From the NCBI GenBank assembly GCA_902518185.1, contig CABYFG010000001.1, forward strand, positions 152,402 to 216,401: a DNA stretch of 64,000 nucleotides. Direction: 5' to 3'. The DNA comes from an uncultured Pelagibacteraceae bacterium (GTDB lineage: Bacteria; Pseudomonadota; Alphaproteobacteria; Pelagibacterales; Pelagibacteraceae). Below are positions 16,613 through 26,437 of this stretch, piece by piece. The translations under genes were made by a program, and so were the position numbers. The stretch's first letter is position 1. Every line of letters starts with the position of its first letter. Below the pieces are notes generated by a model. The model was not told the origin of the DNA. It made no database searches and was given only the letters and a program-made list of their open reading frames with translations.

Positions 16613-18673
16613 GTGAAAGCTTTTTTACAAAATAACTCTAATTACTTTATTTTTGCAATTTTATTAATTTTACTAATTTCTTTAAAAATTATTAATCCTT
16701 CATTTATAAAATCAGTTTCATTTTTAAGTTTTGATCTATATCAAAAAATTTTTTCAGAACAAAAAAAAAATTCTCAAGTCGTCATCATAGATATCGATGA
16801 AGCTAGTTTAGGTAAATTTGGACAATTTCCCTGGAGCAGGTCAGTTTTTGCAAAAATACTAGATCAGTTAAATCCGTCAAATCCTAAAGCGATTGGTTTT
16901 GATATTTTTTTTACTGAAAAAGATAAACAATCTCCTGATGAAATTATGAAATCATACGGTTTAATTCCTTCTGATGTGGTGGAATTACAAAAATTAAAAA
17001 GTCATGATAAAATTTTTTCAGAAAAATTAAAAGAAACAAAATCAATTATTGCTGTTCTTGGGAGTAACGTTCCATCTCATTCAAATTACGATCGAAAAGC
17101 AAAAGCAAAATTTTTATCAAAAGGTGGAGATCCCAAAGTATTTACTTATTCATATCCTCATTCGATAGGATCTCTAGAATTACTTGAAAATAATGTTAAA
17201 GGCTTAGGCTCTATTTCTTTTCTTGATCAGCTTGATGGTATCATTAGGTCTTTACCATTAATCGTTCAATTTGATAAAAAAATATATCCAACTATGGGTC
17301 TTGAAATGGTTCGGGTGGGATCTAAACAAAAGAATATTTACATAGAATTAAATGAGGTTGGTATTCAAAGAATAAGTGCACGACCTCATAAAATAGAGTC
17401 TGATCCTAATGGAATAATTTGGATTAAATATAAAAAGTCAGATAAAAATCAATACATTTCTGCAGGTGATGTTTACGATGGAAAATTTCAATCAGACTTT
17501 TTTAAAGATAAATATGTTTTAATTGGAGCATCAGCACAAGGATTATTTGATTTAGTTAAAACACCTCTTGGAGTAACTATTCCGGGTGTTGAAGTTCATG
17601 CTAATGTGATTGAAAATATTTTAGATCAATCTTATTTAATAAGAAATCCAAATACATATGTATTTGAGTTAATATTTTCACTTATTGTTGCGTTAATTAC
17701 ATTTGTTTTTTCTCAAAAAGTAAAACCAAAATATAGTTTGTCAATTTTCTTTGGCAACATTTTAGCAATCGTTATTATTGGATTTTCTATTTATAAATTT
17801 AGATCTCAACTAGTAGATATTAGTTATCCTATTTTCATGGTAACTATCATATTCCTAACAGGTTTATATTTTAGATTTATTGAGGAAAATAAAATGGCTT
17901 TAGCTAATTTACAAAAAGAGGCTAAACTTTTAAAAGAACGAGAACTTGCAGCGGGTGTGCAAAAGAGTTTATTCCCAGATATATCAAAATTCGAAAATTT
18001 TATTTTTGCTAAAAATGTTCCTGCAAGAGATGTATCGGGAGATTATTTTGATGTGGTAAGATCCACACCTGAAGAATATTTCTTCACATTAGCCGATGTC
18101 TCAGGAAAAGGAGTTAAGGCTGGTATGTATATGGCAAAAGCATCTTCAATATTTAGAACACTCACAAATTTAAAATTTCCATTAGAAAAAGTTGTCTTTG
18201 GGGTAAATAATGAGCTTGTTGAAGCAAAGTTTAAAGGAATGTTTGTAACAGCTGTTTTTGGAAAACTGAATATAAAAACAGGTGAACTTGTTTTTATCAA
18301 CGCTGGCCATGAAAGTATTTTAACTTTTGATCAAAATAAAAAGTATGAGTATATAAAGTCTGACATGCCACCAATTGGTATAATAAAATATTTTACAGAG
18401 TCGATGGTAAAATCAAATACTATAAATTTAAAAGATAAGACCTTTGTTGTATATACCGATGGTGTGACAGAAGGTTATTTAAAAAATGGTGAAGAGTTAG
18501 GAGCTGAAGGAGTTCAAAAAATTATAGATAGTATGTCGGAGGTGACACCAAAAACTATTGTCGAGTCTATTGAAAAAGAATTAAATTGGGGTGCTGAAAA
18601 ATTAAGAGATGATATTACCTGTATGGCAATTAATATAAAAAATACAGAACTTATTAAGAAAAAAAAACAATGA
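16613..18673 (+). CDS. CHASE2 sensor - PP2C serine phosphatase
   Basis: The 686-residue protein starts at GTG 16613. An N-terminal transmembrane helix (about 12-28) is followed by a CHASE2 extracytoplasmic domain (about 45-335: VVIIDIDEASLGKFGQFPW, GFDIFFTE, YVLIGASAQGLFDLVKTP, PGVEVHANVIENIL). Three transmembrane helices (about 347-423) come next, then a short coiled coil (KEAKLLKERELAAGVQKSL) and a PP2C/SpoIIE domain with VSGDYFD (D477), ADVSGKG, KGMFVTAV, NAGHES, YTDGV and RDDITC. All expected catalytic motifs are present. It probably senses a periplasmic cue and dephosphorylates a STAS protein. Its stop overlaps the next gene's start as ATGA, coupling it to the outer-membrane protein at 18670. 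Confidence 0.92.
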   Translation: MKAFLQNNSNYFIFAILLILLISLKIINPSFIKSVSFLSFDLYQKIFSEQKKNSQVVIIDIDEASLGKFGQFPWSRSVFAKILDQLNPSNPKAIGFDIFFTEKDKQSPDEIMKSYGLIPSDVVELQKLKSHDKIFSEKLKETKSIIAVLGSNVPSHSNYDRKAKAKFLSKGGDPKVFTYSYPHSIGSLELLENNVKGLGSISFLDQLDGIIRSLPLIVQFDKKIYPTMGLEMVRVGSKQKNIYIELNEVGIQRISARPHKIESDPNGIIWIKYKKSDKNQYISAGDVYDGKFQSDFFKDKYVLIGASAQGLFDLVKTPLGVTIPGVEVHANVIENILDQSYLIRNPNTYVFELIFSLIVALITFVFSQKVKPKYSLSIFFGNILAIVIIGFSIYKFRSQLVDISYPIFMVTIIFLTGLYFRFIEENKMALANLQKEAKLLKERELAAGVQKSLFPDISKFENFIFAKNVPARDVSGDYFDVVRSTPEEYFFTLADVSGKGVKAGMYMAKASSIFRTLTNLKFPLEKVVFGVNNELVEAKFKGMFVTAVFGKLNIKTGELVFINAGHESILTFDQNKKYEYIKSDMPPIGIIKYFTESMVKSNTINLKDKTFVVYTDGVTEGYLKNGEELGAEGVQKIIDSMSEVTPKTIVESIEKELNWGAEKLRDDITCMAINIKNTELIKKKKQ

Positions 18674-20949
18674 GAGTAATAAATTTTACTTTCTTTGTTT
18701 TATTATTTTTAATCACCACAGCCAAAGCATCTGAATTACAAATAAAATGGAGAACAAATTTACTTGTTCCAAGACCAGATATAGCTTCAAGTGGAAGTCA
18801 CGTATGTTTTGATGAACAAGGAACTCAAATTACCAGGCCTGGAGCTAGAGAACCATCAGACGTTGCTTTTAGTAATGATGGTTTAACTTATGTTATCGGT
18901 AATATACTCAATGACGGTATAACTAATCGAATAATAGCTTATAAATTAACCACACCTTTTGATTTAGACACTGTTAAAAATGATTGTTCACAGCTTCGTT
19001 TTAACCCTTGGAAAGATATGACCACTGAAACAAATGAAAGAGTAGAGTCTATAAGATTTAGCCGTGATGGTTCAAAGTTTTTTATTGTAAATGAAAATGG
19101 GGAAATATTTAGTTATGATCTTTCAACGCCTTTTGATTTGTCAACCCGGTCATATATTACTGAGTTGGATTTAACTGGATCTAGAATATCAATAGAGTTT
19201 AGTGCTGATGGTACGCAATTGTTCAAATTGGATGGACAAGATAAAGATCCAACGATTGAAGTTTATGATTTACCTGGTCCTTATGATACTTCTTCAGCTA
19301 CATTAAATTATACGTTGGATTTAAACAACAAAGAAATAGAAACACTTCAATCTCCTGCACACATGCAAGCTTTAGATTTTGAATTTAATGATACTGGAAG
19401 TGCAATTTATATCTTGGCGCAAACAACATCTCCTGGAAATGATACTGGTTATAGCAAATCTGCTATTTTCCAATATAACACTGCAGCAAATTACGACATA
19501 TCATCTGTTCAATTTAAAGGTCGATGGAATGTGGTATTTGATCCTGATGATGACCATGCTGGTATAGGAATTCCATATGGTTTCGCATTTGGTGCTGCAG
19601 GAATGAAATTATTTGTAACGAATCTTAGAGGTGAAGACGGTGACAATCAACATGACAGGACTAATGAATACAATTTAGAGTGTCCATACGGTATTTATGA
19701 ATGTACATCGGATGCAAGATCTAATTTAGGGTCCCAAGTAGAGCTAGCAAAACAAAATATAAGTTTGAATACATCAACAATATTTAGAAGATTTGAATGG
19801 ATCAAAAGAAACAGAAACAAAAAAAATCTAAATAATTTTGCTTTAGATATTGATACAAATAATCATTTATTAATTTCTCTAAAGGATAGTCTTCAAGCTT
19901 CTTTAAATAATAAAAAACCCCAAACTGATAAAGAAAAAAATAAATCTGATTGGTCTTTTTGGAACCATGCAGATATTTCACTAGGAAGTTTTGATGCAAC
20001 ATCTTATGAAAAACCTAAACAGATTCGCACTAGAGGTCTAACTTTTGGTGTTGATAAAAAATATGGGGAAAATAAATATTTTGGTACTGCAATAAGGTAT
20101 GGAAATAGTGGTGCGGATATTAAGCATTCCGCACAGGGAACAAATTTAGAGTCTTTAACTTTAAATATTTATGGAACCATTCCCATCGATCAATATCGAT
20201 ATACAAATGCTGTCTTGGGATTGAGTATGCTTAGATTTGATCAAATATTTTCAGGTAAAATAACTGGTGGAAGAAACGGTAAACAAGCTTTTACTGCATT
20301 AAATTTTAGGACCAAAAAGACTTATGGTAAATTAAATTTAACTCCTTCTGGTAGATTCAACTACGGTATAACTAATCTATCCCATTTTACTGATTTTATT
20401 ACAAAAGCAAAATCAGGAACAGATATTATTTACGATGAGGAAAATTTTGAAAGCGGAGAAATCGCTGGTGGATTTCTATTTGATATCAATGAAATAGAAG
20501 TACCTGAGGGAATTTTAAGACCTAACGGTGGATTTGAGATGATATTAGATATTTCTCCAGAGATGTCTTTTAATCATTCTAATGTTGGTGGGACAAAAAC
20601 CAATACAGCTACAATTGAAAAATATTCATACAAAAAATTAAAAGGAAACATAGGTTTTGAAGCAGTTTATGAAAATGGTGTTACTTTTTCTATTAACTAT
20701 GAAAAAATAATGCATAAAGACAGAGTAAGATCGTATTCACATCAAGATATATTTTTGTTTAAGTTTGGCCGTATAAACAATAATGACTCAGAGTTTGTAA
20801 TTAATTTTGATCCAAATCAGAATAATAAAACAGAAATGAATTATACGAAAAAATTCAATAATTTTGATCTTAAAGTTAGTTCAAATTATAGTTTGATAAG
20901 TAAAATTCCTGATTATGGGGCAAATTTAAAAATTGTGGGCACTTTTTGA
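18670..20949 (+). CDS. Propeller-like / autotransporter-type beta-barrel outer-membrane protein, paralogue 1
   Basis: The 759-residue protein has a signal peptide (1-20). About 320 residues carry repeated blade-like units with an FSNDG or FSRDG core (DVAFSNDGLTYVIGN, SIRFSRDGSKFFIVN, EFSADGTQLFKL), suggesting a beta-propeller. A conserved connector follows (LECPYGIYECTSDAR, then VELAKQNISLNTST and RRFEWIKRNR). The last 270 or so residues form strands ending in Phe (LKIVGTF), as expected for an outer-membrane barrel of autotransporter type. The order resembles a type V passenger plus barrel. It is translationally coupled to the CHASE2-PP2C gene. Paralogues lie at 21269 and 24142. Function is unknown; adhesion or surface display is a guess. 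Confidence 0.7.
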   Translation: MRVINFTFFVLLFLITTAKASELQIKWRTNLLVPRPDIASSGSHVCFDEQGTQITRPGAREPSDVAFSNDGLTYVIGNILNDGITNRIIAYKLTTPFDLDTVKNDCSQLRFNPWKDMTTETNERVESIRFSRDGSKFFIVNENGEIFSYDLSTPFDLSTRSYITELDLTGSRISIEFSADGTQLFKLDGQDKDPTIEVYDLPGPYDTSSATLNYTLDLNNKEIETLQSPAHMQALDFEFNDTGSAIYILAQTTSPGNDTGYSKSAIFQYNTAANYDISSVQFKGRWNVVFDPDDDHAGIGIPYGFAFGAAGMKLFVTNLRGEDGDNQHDRTNEYNLECPYGIYECTSDARSNLGSQVELAKQNISLNTSTIFRRFEWIKRNRNKKNLNNFALDIDTNNHLLISLKDSLQASLNNKKPQTDKEKNKSDWSFWNHADISLGSFDATSYEKPKQIRTRGLTFGVDKKYGENKYFGTAIRYGNSGADIKHSAQGTNLESLTLNIYGTIPIDQYRYTNAVLGLSMLRFDQIFSGKITGGRNGKQAFTALNFRTKKTYGKLNLTPSGRFNYGITNLSHFTDFITKAKSGTDIIYDEENFESGEIAGGFLFDINEIEVPEGILRPNGGFEMILDISPEMSFNHSNVGGTKTNTATIEKYSYKKLKGNIGFEAVYENGVTFSINYEKIMHKDRVRSYSHQDIFLFKFGRINNNDSEFVINFDPNQNNKTEMNYTKKFNNFDLKVSSNYSLISKIPDYGANLKIVGTF

Positions 20950-20963
20950 GTTTGTGATACATT

Positions 20964-21257
20964 TTGATGCTATAAATAATTTTACTGCAACGATGGTCAA
21001 ATCAAACAAAATCAATGTCTAAGATTAAACTTTTTATCATTTATATCGATGGTATTAATGACGGTCATTGAAAAATGATAAAGAACTAGAAGCTGTAGGA
21101 GTTCAAAAAATTACTAATAATAAGTCAGAATTTAGAACAAAAAAATATAGTTGAATTTAGTGAGAAAGAGTTAAACTGGAACGTTGAAAAATTAAAGGAC
21201 GATATTACTTGTATGGCTATCAATATAGAAAATACTGAGCTGATCAAAAAGAAATAA
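20964..21257 (+). pseudogene. Decayed 3' fragment of a CHASE2-PP2C phosphatase gene
   Basis: This gap between the first two barrel paralogues aligns with the last third of the PP2C domain of the gene at 16613-18673 (about residue 589 to the end). Frameshifts and stops break the frame, but shifted translations still read GVQKI and then IVEFSEKELNWNVEKLKDD followed by ITCMAINIENTELIKKK, against IVESIEKELNWGAEKLRDD in the intact gene. The remnant therefore precedes paralogue 2 exactly as the intact phosphatase precedes paralogue 1. This shows tandem duplication of a phosphatase-tail plus barrel unit followed by loss of the phosphatase copy. Confidence 0.88.
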
Positions 21258-21268
21258 ATCTTATCATC

Positions 21269-23698
21269 ATGAAAATTTTTAAAAGATTAAATTTTAAAAA
21301 AATTTTTAAGTCTCTAAAAACAGGGGTTTTAAGTACAAATATTTTTTTTTTCTTATTTACAGTTTTTTTTTCTACACTAGCTCTAGCTGCTGCTTTAACA
21401 CTTACACATAAAGCAAATCTAATTCCAGCTAAAGCAATTGGTTGTTTTAGTTCTCAAACAGGTGATGAGTTTGTTAATGATCGGACTGAAGACCTTCGAG
21501 ATGTTATATTCAGCAATGACGGTTTAATGGTTTTTACTGCTAATAGGTTAATGCAAGATGGTCTTGATTTATCTATGAATAAACTTAGAGACCCATTTGA
21601 ATTAAGTACTGTAAAAACAAATCTTGGAACACATACATGCGATGATATTGACGGTTTTCAACCTGAGCATTCAAGTTTTGTGGCACAAGGAGCGAACATT
21701 GCTGGGGACGAATTTAGAAGTATTCATATAGCAAAAGGTGGTAAAATTTTTTATCTTTTGAGCAACCAAGGTGAAGTACTTAGGTATGATTTAAGCACAC
21801 CTAATGATTTTAGAACAGCTAAATATGTGCAAGAAATTGATTTAGATACTAGTACAAAGACAACTGGTTTTTCATTTAGTAGAGACGGTACAAAAATGTA
21901 TCAAATGGATAGTGGCGCGGATGATGATACACCTGTGATAAAAACTTTTTCATTATCACCAGCATTTGATATTACATCTGCTACGGAAATACATAGTGCG
22001 AATGTATTTTCTGACCTTGGAGTAACTGATCTCGATGGAGATCAATCATTTAGAGATATTGAATTTAGTTCTGATGGAAGTCATATGTTTATCTCAGTTT
22101 TTGATGTAGGAAGTGATTTTACTAATAGAATTCACCAATTTAGTTTAGGTAAAAACTTTGATGTTTCATCAGCATCTCATTTAGGAAGCCATTCATTTCT
22201 TTATCGTACTACTCCTGGAGGAGTATTACGAAGCGCTCATGATACTTATGCAGCTGGTCATGGAATATCATGGGGTTTTTCTTTTTCAAACGATGGTATG
22301 AAATTATTTATTGTGCAATTAGATGGTAAAGTGGGACTCGAGATTAATGTTGTTGATAATATTTATCAATTTGACCTTGAATGTCCTTATGGCATTGTTT
22401 CATGTGTGTCTGACACACGTGCCTCTGTCGACTCTCAAGTTGAATTAGCTAAGCAAAATATAAGTTTAAATGTTACGACTATTTTTAAAAGATTTGAGTG
22501 GATCAAAAGAAATAGAGATAATGAAGATTTAACTAGTCATAATATAAATATAAACTACCCCAATCCTTTATTAAAATCTCTAGTGACTAAGTTTGAACCC
22601 TCATTAAAGAATAATTTAGTATCTCTCATAAGCAATAATCAGAAAAAAGAGGAAAAGAAAAAATCTAAATGGTCATCATGGAGTTTAATAGATTTATCAA
22701 TAGGAGATTACAAGGAGATGGATTTAGATAGAGCCAAGGGCATCAAAACAAAAGGTATAACGCTCGGCTCAGATAGAAAAATTGGAAAAAATAAGTTTCT
22801 TGGTTTGGCATTAAGGTATGGGAATGGTACATCAAATATCAGACGTACTGTTCAAAATGTTGATCTCGAGTCTTTGACATTAAATATTTATGGAATTGTT
22901 CCAACAAATAACAAACAGTATATAAATGCAGTTTTAGGTCTGAGTGCACTAAGATTTGATAATAAATACTTAGGAAATATATCAGGCGAAAGAAATGGAA
23001 AACAGGCCTTTGCATCAATTAATTACAGAACCAAAAATACATATGGTAAGTTTAATATTACTCCTACAGGAAAAATTATTTATGGGGTGACAGAACTATC
23101 GGAATTCACAGATTTTATAAGCAAAGCATCTGATCGACCAGCTACAAATATTCGTTTTCATGAAGATATGTTTGAAAGTGGAGAACTTGCTGGTGGTCTT
23201 TTATTTGAAATGGAAAAAATTCAGACTGAGGGGGCAACAACCCAGCCTATGGGAGGAATTGAAATAATTTATGATCTAGCAGATGATAATTCCTATAAAT
23301 ATTCAAATGTAGGTTCAACCTCTGTAAATAAAGATACAATTAATAGCTATTCGAATAAAAAATTAAAAACGAATATCGGTTTAGAACATATACTTGAAAA
23401 TGGTTTCACTATACTTTTAGATTATCAAAGCATACTGAGTTTAGATAATTGTGAAAGATGTGTGCGTTCAGGAGCATCTCAAAATTTCAATAATGAGAAT
23501 TTTATTATTAAAATTAGCAAATCAAAAGAAGAGAATTCCCAATTTGCTTTCGATCTTGATCTATTATCAAACAATCTTGCGAAGTTAAGTTACACAAAAC
23601 ATGTAGGGAATTTAAATTATAAATTGAATTCTAAAATGAGTTTATTATCTAAAATTCCAGACTATGGTGTAAATTTTGAGATTTCAGGGGCTTTTTGA
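21269..23698 (+). CDS. Propeller-like / autotransporter-type beta-barrel outer-membrane protein, paralogue 2
   Basis: The 809-residue protein has the same layout as the gene at 18670: blade repeats (DVIFSNDGLMVFTAN, GFSFSRDGTKMYQMD, DIEFSSDGSHMFISV, FSFSNDGMKLFIVQ), the connector (LECPYGIVSCVSDTR, VELAKQNISLNVTT, KRFEWIKRNRD) and a C-terminal barrel ending FEISGAF. Its signal sequence is extended: about 25 basic residues precede the hydrophobic core, ending ALAAA. This resembles the long signal peptides of some autotransporters, or a start recruited after the duplication. It arose by tandem duplication with the decayed phosphatase fragment just upstream. Sequence differences are spread throughout, so the duplication is not recent. 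Confidence 0.7.
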   Translation: MKIFKRLNFKKIFKSLKTGVLSTNIFFFLFTVFFSTLALAAALTLTHKANLIPAKAIGCFSSQTGDEFVNDRTEDLRDVIFSNDGLMVFTANRLMQDGLDLSMNKLRDPFELSTVKTNLGTHTCDDIDGFQPEHSSFVAQGANIAGDEFRSIHIAKGGKIFYLLSNQGEVLRYDLSTPNDFRTAKYVQEIDLDTSTKTTGFSFSRDGTKMYQMDSGADDDTPVIKTFSLSPAFDITSATEIHSANVFSDLGVTDLDGDQSFRDIEFSSDGSHMFISVFDVGSDFTNRIHQFSLGKNFDVSSASHLGSHSFLYRTTPGGVLRSAHDTYAAGHGISWGFSFSNDGMKLFIVQLDGKVGLEINVVDNIYQFDLECPYGIVSCVSDTRASVDSQVELAKQNISLNVTTIFKRFEWIKRNRDNEDLTSHNININYPNPLLKSLVTKFEPSLKNNLVSLISNNQKKEEKKKSKWSSWSLIDLSIGDYKEMDLDRAKGIKTKGITLGSDRKIGKNKFLGLALRYGNGTSNIRRTVQNVDLESLTLNIYGIVPTNNKQYINAVLGLSALRFDNKYLGNISGERNGKQAFASINYRTKNTYGKFNITPTGKIIYGVTELSEFTDFISKASDRPATNIRFHEDMFESGELAGGLLFEMEKIQTEGATTQPMGGIEIIYDLADDNSYKYSNVGSTSVNKDTINSYSNKKLKTNIGLEHILENGFTILLDYQSILSLDNCERCVRSGASQNFNNENFIIKISKSKEENSQFAFDLDLLSNNLAKLSYTKHVGNLNYKLNSKMSLLSKIPDYGVNFEISGAF

Positions 23699-23818
23699 TT
23701 CAAATAATTTATAAATTGTTACTACAAAATAACTGAAATATAAAAAAATAGCTTATTACAACCCAAATTGGATAATTTTTACTATTTTAAATTTTCAAAT
23801 TATGAATAAATTGGCCCG

Positions 23819-24109
23819 GTGAGGAAGATAATTTTTATAATTCTGTTACTACCATTTTTAACAAATTGTAGTCAATATACTGCAATGGTAGGTCCAAGTT
23901 TGACTTTAGCAAAAACTGGAAATGTTGTTCAAGCATCAACATCATTATCAAGCTCTTTGGCAGCGAATAAAATTAAAGATACCTATATTGGCGACTTGAG
24001 TGTTGAAAAAATTTGTCCAACAGTTCACTCCGCAGAAATAAATCAAATATTTTTTGAAACGATTGAACACATGGATTGTTACTACGATCCAATGAGCATT
24101 CTAAGATAA
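23819..24109 (+). CDS. Small predicted lipoprotein
   Basis: The 96-residue protein starts at GTG 23819 and has a lipoprotein signal peptide, IILLLPFLTNC, with the cysteine at about 17. The mature part is short, with a Ser/Ala/Thr-rich helix (LAKTGNVVQASTSLSSSLAA) and a C-terminal part with two further cysteines that could form a disulfide. I do not recognise the family. It lies between barrel paralogues 2 and 3 on the same strand. Confidence 0.6.
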   Translation: MRKIIFIILLLPFLTNCSQYTAMVGPSLTLAKTGNVVQASTSLSSSLAANKIKDTYIGDLSVEKICPTVHSAEINQIFFETIEHMDCYYDPMSILR

Positions 24110-24141
24110 AAAATTGATATAAATTTTTTTATTAGATTCAA

Positions 24142-26436
24142 ATGACAAAAAATAAAATATTTTTAACTTCAATATTACTTTTCTTGTTGTTTCCATTTTC
24201 TAAATCTTTTGGAGAAGCAACCCTTACACACGTACAAACTGTAATATTTGATGATGAGTCAAATGCAAAAAGTCAAAACAGACAGATAGCTGGTATTGAA
24301 TTTAATAAAGATGGAACAAAACTTTTTACGTCGTCCGCTCAGCCTGATAACTTTGAAGATAGAGACAATGGTCATCGGGTTAACGAATTTAATCTAAGTA
24401 CACCCTATGACATAAGTACAAGAACTTATGCAGGAGATGGTGAGAGGTGTAATCTAGATGAAATTCCAAAAGAAAATAACCAATTTGCTGCTCCAGACAA
24501 TAAAGGACACACTGTATATGATTTAGAATTAAGTCATGACGGAACAAAATTATTTGTTGCGGCTAGAGTTGTTAATAGCCGTGAAGATGATGATGATATT
24601 TATAGATATGATTTAAGTGTACCTTATGATATTTCTACTTGTCAGTTTGCACAACAAACTACCGATCTTGATGATGAAACATTCACCGACGATAGTGACT
24701 CTCCAAGTGAAGACATTAGGCTTCAAGGTTTAGAATTTAATAATGACGGTACAAAAGTATTTTTAATGTGGTTTAAAGATGGTTCTGGTGGTGCTAAATT
24801 ATTAGAGTACACACTTTCAACACCGTACGACATAACGTCACTTCAACTTGTAACAACAGCTGGAATTGAATTGGGCACAAGTACCACTGCTGATGTAAGC
24901 AACCCTGCAGGAATGAGATTTAGTGCTAATGGAAAAAGAATTTTTATCATGAGTCACACGCTTCATAATCAAGGTATTAGTCAAATCTCTCTTACAAATG
25001 CTTTTGATACATCATCGTTTGTTATAGATGGTAAATTTAATCTCAAAACTTCATCTCCACAAAATCTTCAGCCTAGAGGAGTTGGATTTAACTCAAGTGG
25101 TTTAAAATTATACATTGGAAATGATTTTGGACACAATAGTTTTGATCAGATAATGGAGTACGATTTAGTTTGTCCATTTACTATTTTTTCTGAGACATGT
25201 CCTCCAATTGTTGAAAATAAAGATAGAACTGGAATGGCAATTGCTCAAATAGAAATTGCCAAAAGAACTATCGATCACTCTGTTGATAGTGCTTTAAATC
25301 GATTAAAATGGATCAGAAGAAACAAAGATAAACAAAATTTAACAAATTTTAATATTGATATTAATTTTACTAATCAAAAATTAGCATCACTTACTCAAGC
25401 GATTAAAGTATCAACATTAAAAAATGAGCCTGAAAATAAAGACCAAGACGTATTTTATTGGAGTGAAGGAAGTATTGCAGTTGGAAAAGTAGGAGATACG
25501 GACATTGCTTCAAGTAGAAAAATAGGAACAGATGCAATTACTCTTGGGATGGACAAATTAACTAAAACAAACGGCATTAAAGGACTTGCACTTAGATTTG
25601 GTAAAAATCACATTGATGTTGGAAGTGCAGGAAGCAATTTAAATACAGATACTTATAATATTACATACTATGGCACTTCATTAATTAAAGATACTACAAG
25701 ATTTTTAGATACTGTTTTTGGATATGGAAAATTAAGCTCAGAACTTTTTACTGTGCTAGATAGTAAGCATCTGACTGCAAACAGGTCTGGTGAGCAAATC
25801 TATGGATCAGTTAAGTTAAAAGATGAAATTAAGAAAGATAAAATAGTTTTAATTCCATCAGGCCAAGTTGATTTTGGTCATACAGTTTTGAATGAATATA
25901 CAGAAGCAGGAATTGGGGCAATAGCAGCAGAAAGGCAACATGTGAGATCAAAAAAATTAAGAGCAGCGATGGCGATGGTTGAAGATAAATCAAGTGACAA
26001 TTATAATTATAAAAGACATCTTAAAATTGAATATTTGGCTGATATAGATCGCTCCTCAAATTTTAAATATTCTTATACAGGAGATAGTACTAGTTCATTT
26101 AATGACACTCTACACTCAGATGCTTTACATAATTTAAAAGGTGAAATTGGTATAGATTTAATTTTCCCTAACAGCTATAGTATTTTTTTAATCTACGAGC
26201 GTAATCAAGCATTGGGCTCAGGTCACACAGATAAAATTCATATTGCTGTAGGATATCTTCCAAATAAAAATTCTAATTATGCTTTTAAAATCGATGGTTC
26301 TAATAAGTTAAAATCTACATTCATATTGAGTAAAAACATTAATGATTATGATTTAGATTTTGAACTATCTAATAAAGATATTCTTAGACCAAGATCTTTT
26401 GACGAATTGATGTTAAAATTAAAAAAAATATTTTAA
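24142..26436 (+). CDS. Propeller-like / autotransporter-type beta-barrel outer-membrane protein, paralogue 3
   Basis: The 764-residue protein has a signal peptide (1-24), repeated blade units (GIEFNKDGTKLFTSS, DLELSHDGTKLFVAA, GLEFNNDGTKVFLMW, GMRFSANGKRIFIMS), a connector (LVCPFTIFSETCPP, IEIAKRTIDHSVDS, LKWIRRNKDKQNLTN) and a C-terminal barrel ending in Phe (KLKKIF). It is the most diverged of the three but keeps domain order and the paired Cys of the connector. It is convergent with carB, whose stop is 1 nt away. Function is unknown. Confidence 0.7.
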   Translation: MTKNKIFLTSILLFLLFPFSKSFGEATLTHVQTVIFDDESNAKSQNRQIAGIEFNKDGTKLFTSSAQPDNFEDRDNGHRVNEFNLSTPYDISTRTYAGDGERCNLDEIPKENNQFAAPDNKGHTVYDLELSHDGTKLFVAARVVNSREDDDDIYRYDLSVPYDISTCQFAQQTTDLDDETFTDDSDSPSEDIRLQGLEFNNDGTKVFLMWFKDGSGGAKLLEYTLSTPYDITSLQLVTTAGIELGTSTTADVSNPAGMRFSANGKRIFIMSHTLHNQGISQISLTNAFDTSSFVIDGKFNLKTSSPQNLQPRGVGFNSSGLKLYIGNDFGHNSFDQIMEYDLVCPFTIFSETCPPIVENKDRTGMAIAQIEIAKRTIDHSVDSALNRLKWIRRNKDKQNLTNFNIDINFTNQKLASLTQAIKVSTLKNEPENKDQDVFYWSEGSIAVGKVGDTDIASSRKIGTDAITLGMDKLTKTNGIKGLALRFGKNHIDVGSAGSNLNTDTYNITYYGTSLIKDTTRFLDTVFGYGKLSSELFTVLDSKHLTANRSGEQIYGSVKLKDEIKKDKIVLIPSGQVDFGHTVLNEYTEAGIGAIAAERQHVRSKKLRAAMAMVEDKSSDNYNYKRHLKIEYLADIDRSSNFKYSYTGDSTSSFNDTLHSDALHNLKGEIGIDLIFPNSYSIFLIYERNQALGSGHTDKIHIAVGYLPNKNSNYAFKIDGSNKLKSTFILSKNINDYDLDFELSNKDILRPRSFDELMLKLKKIF

Positions 26437-26437
26437 T

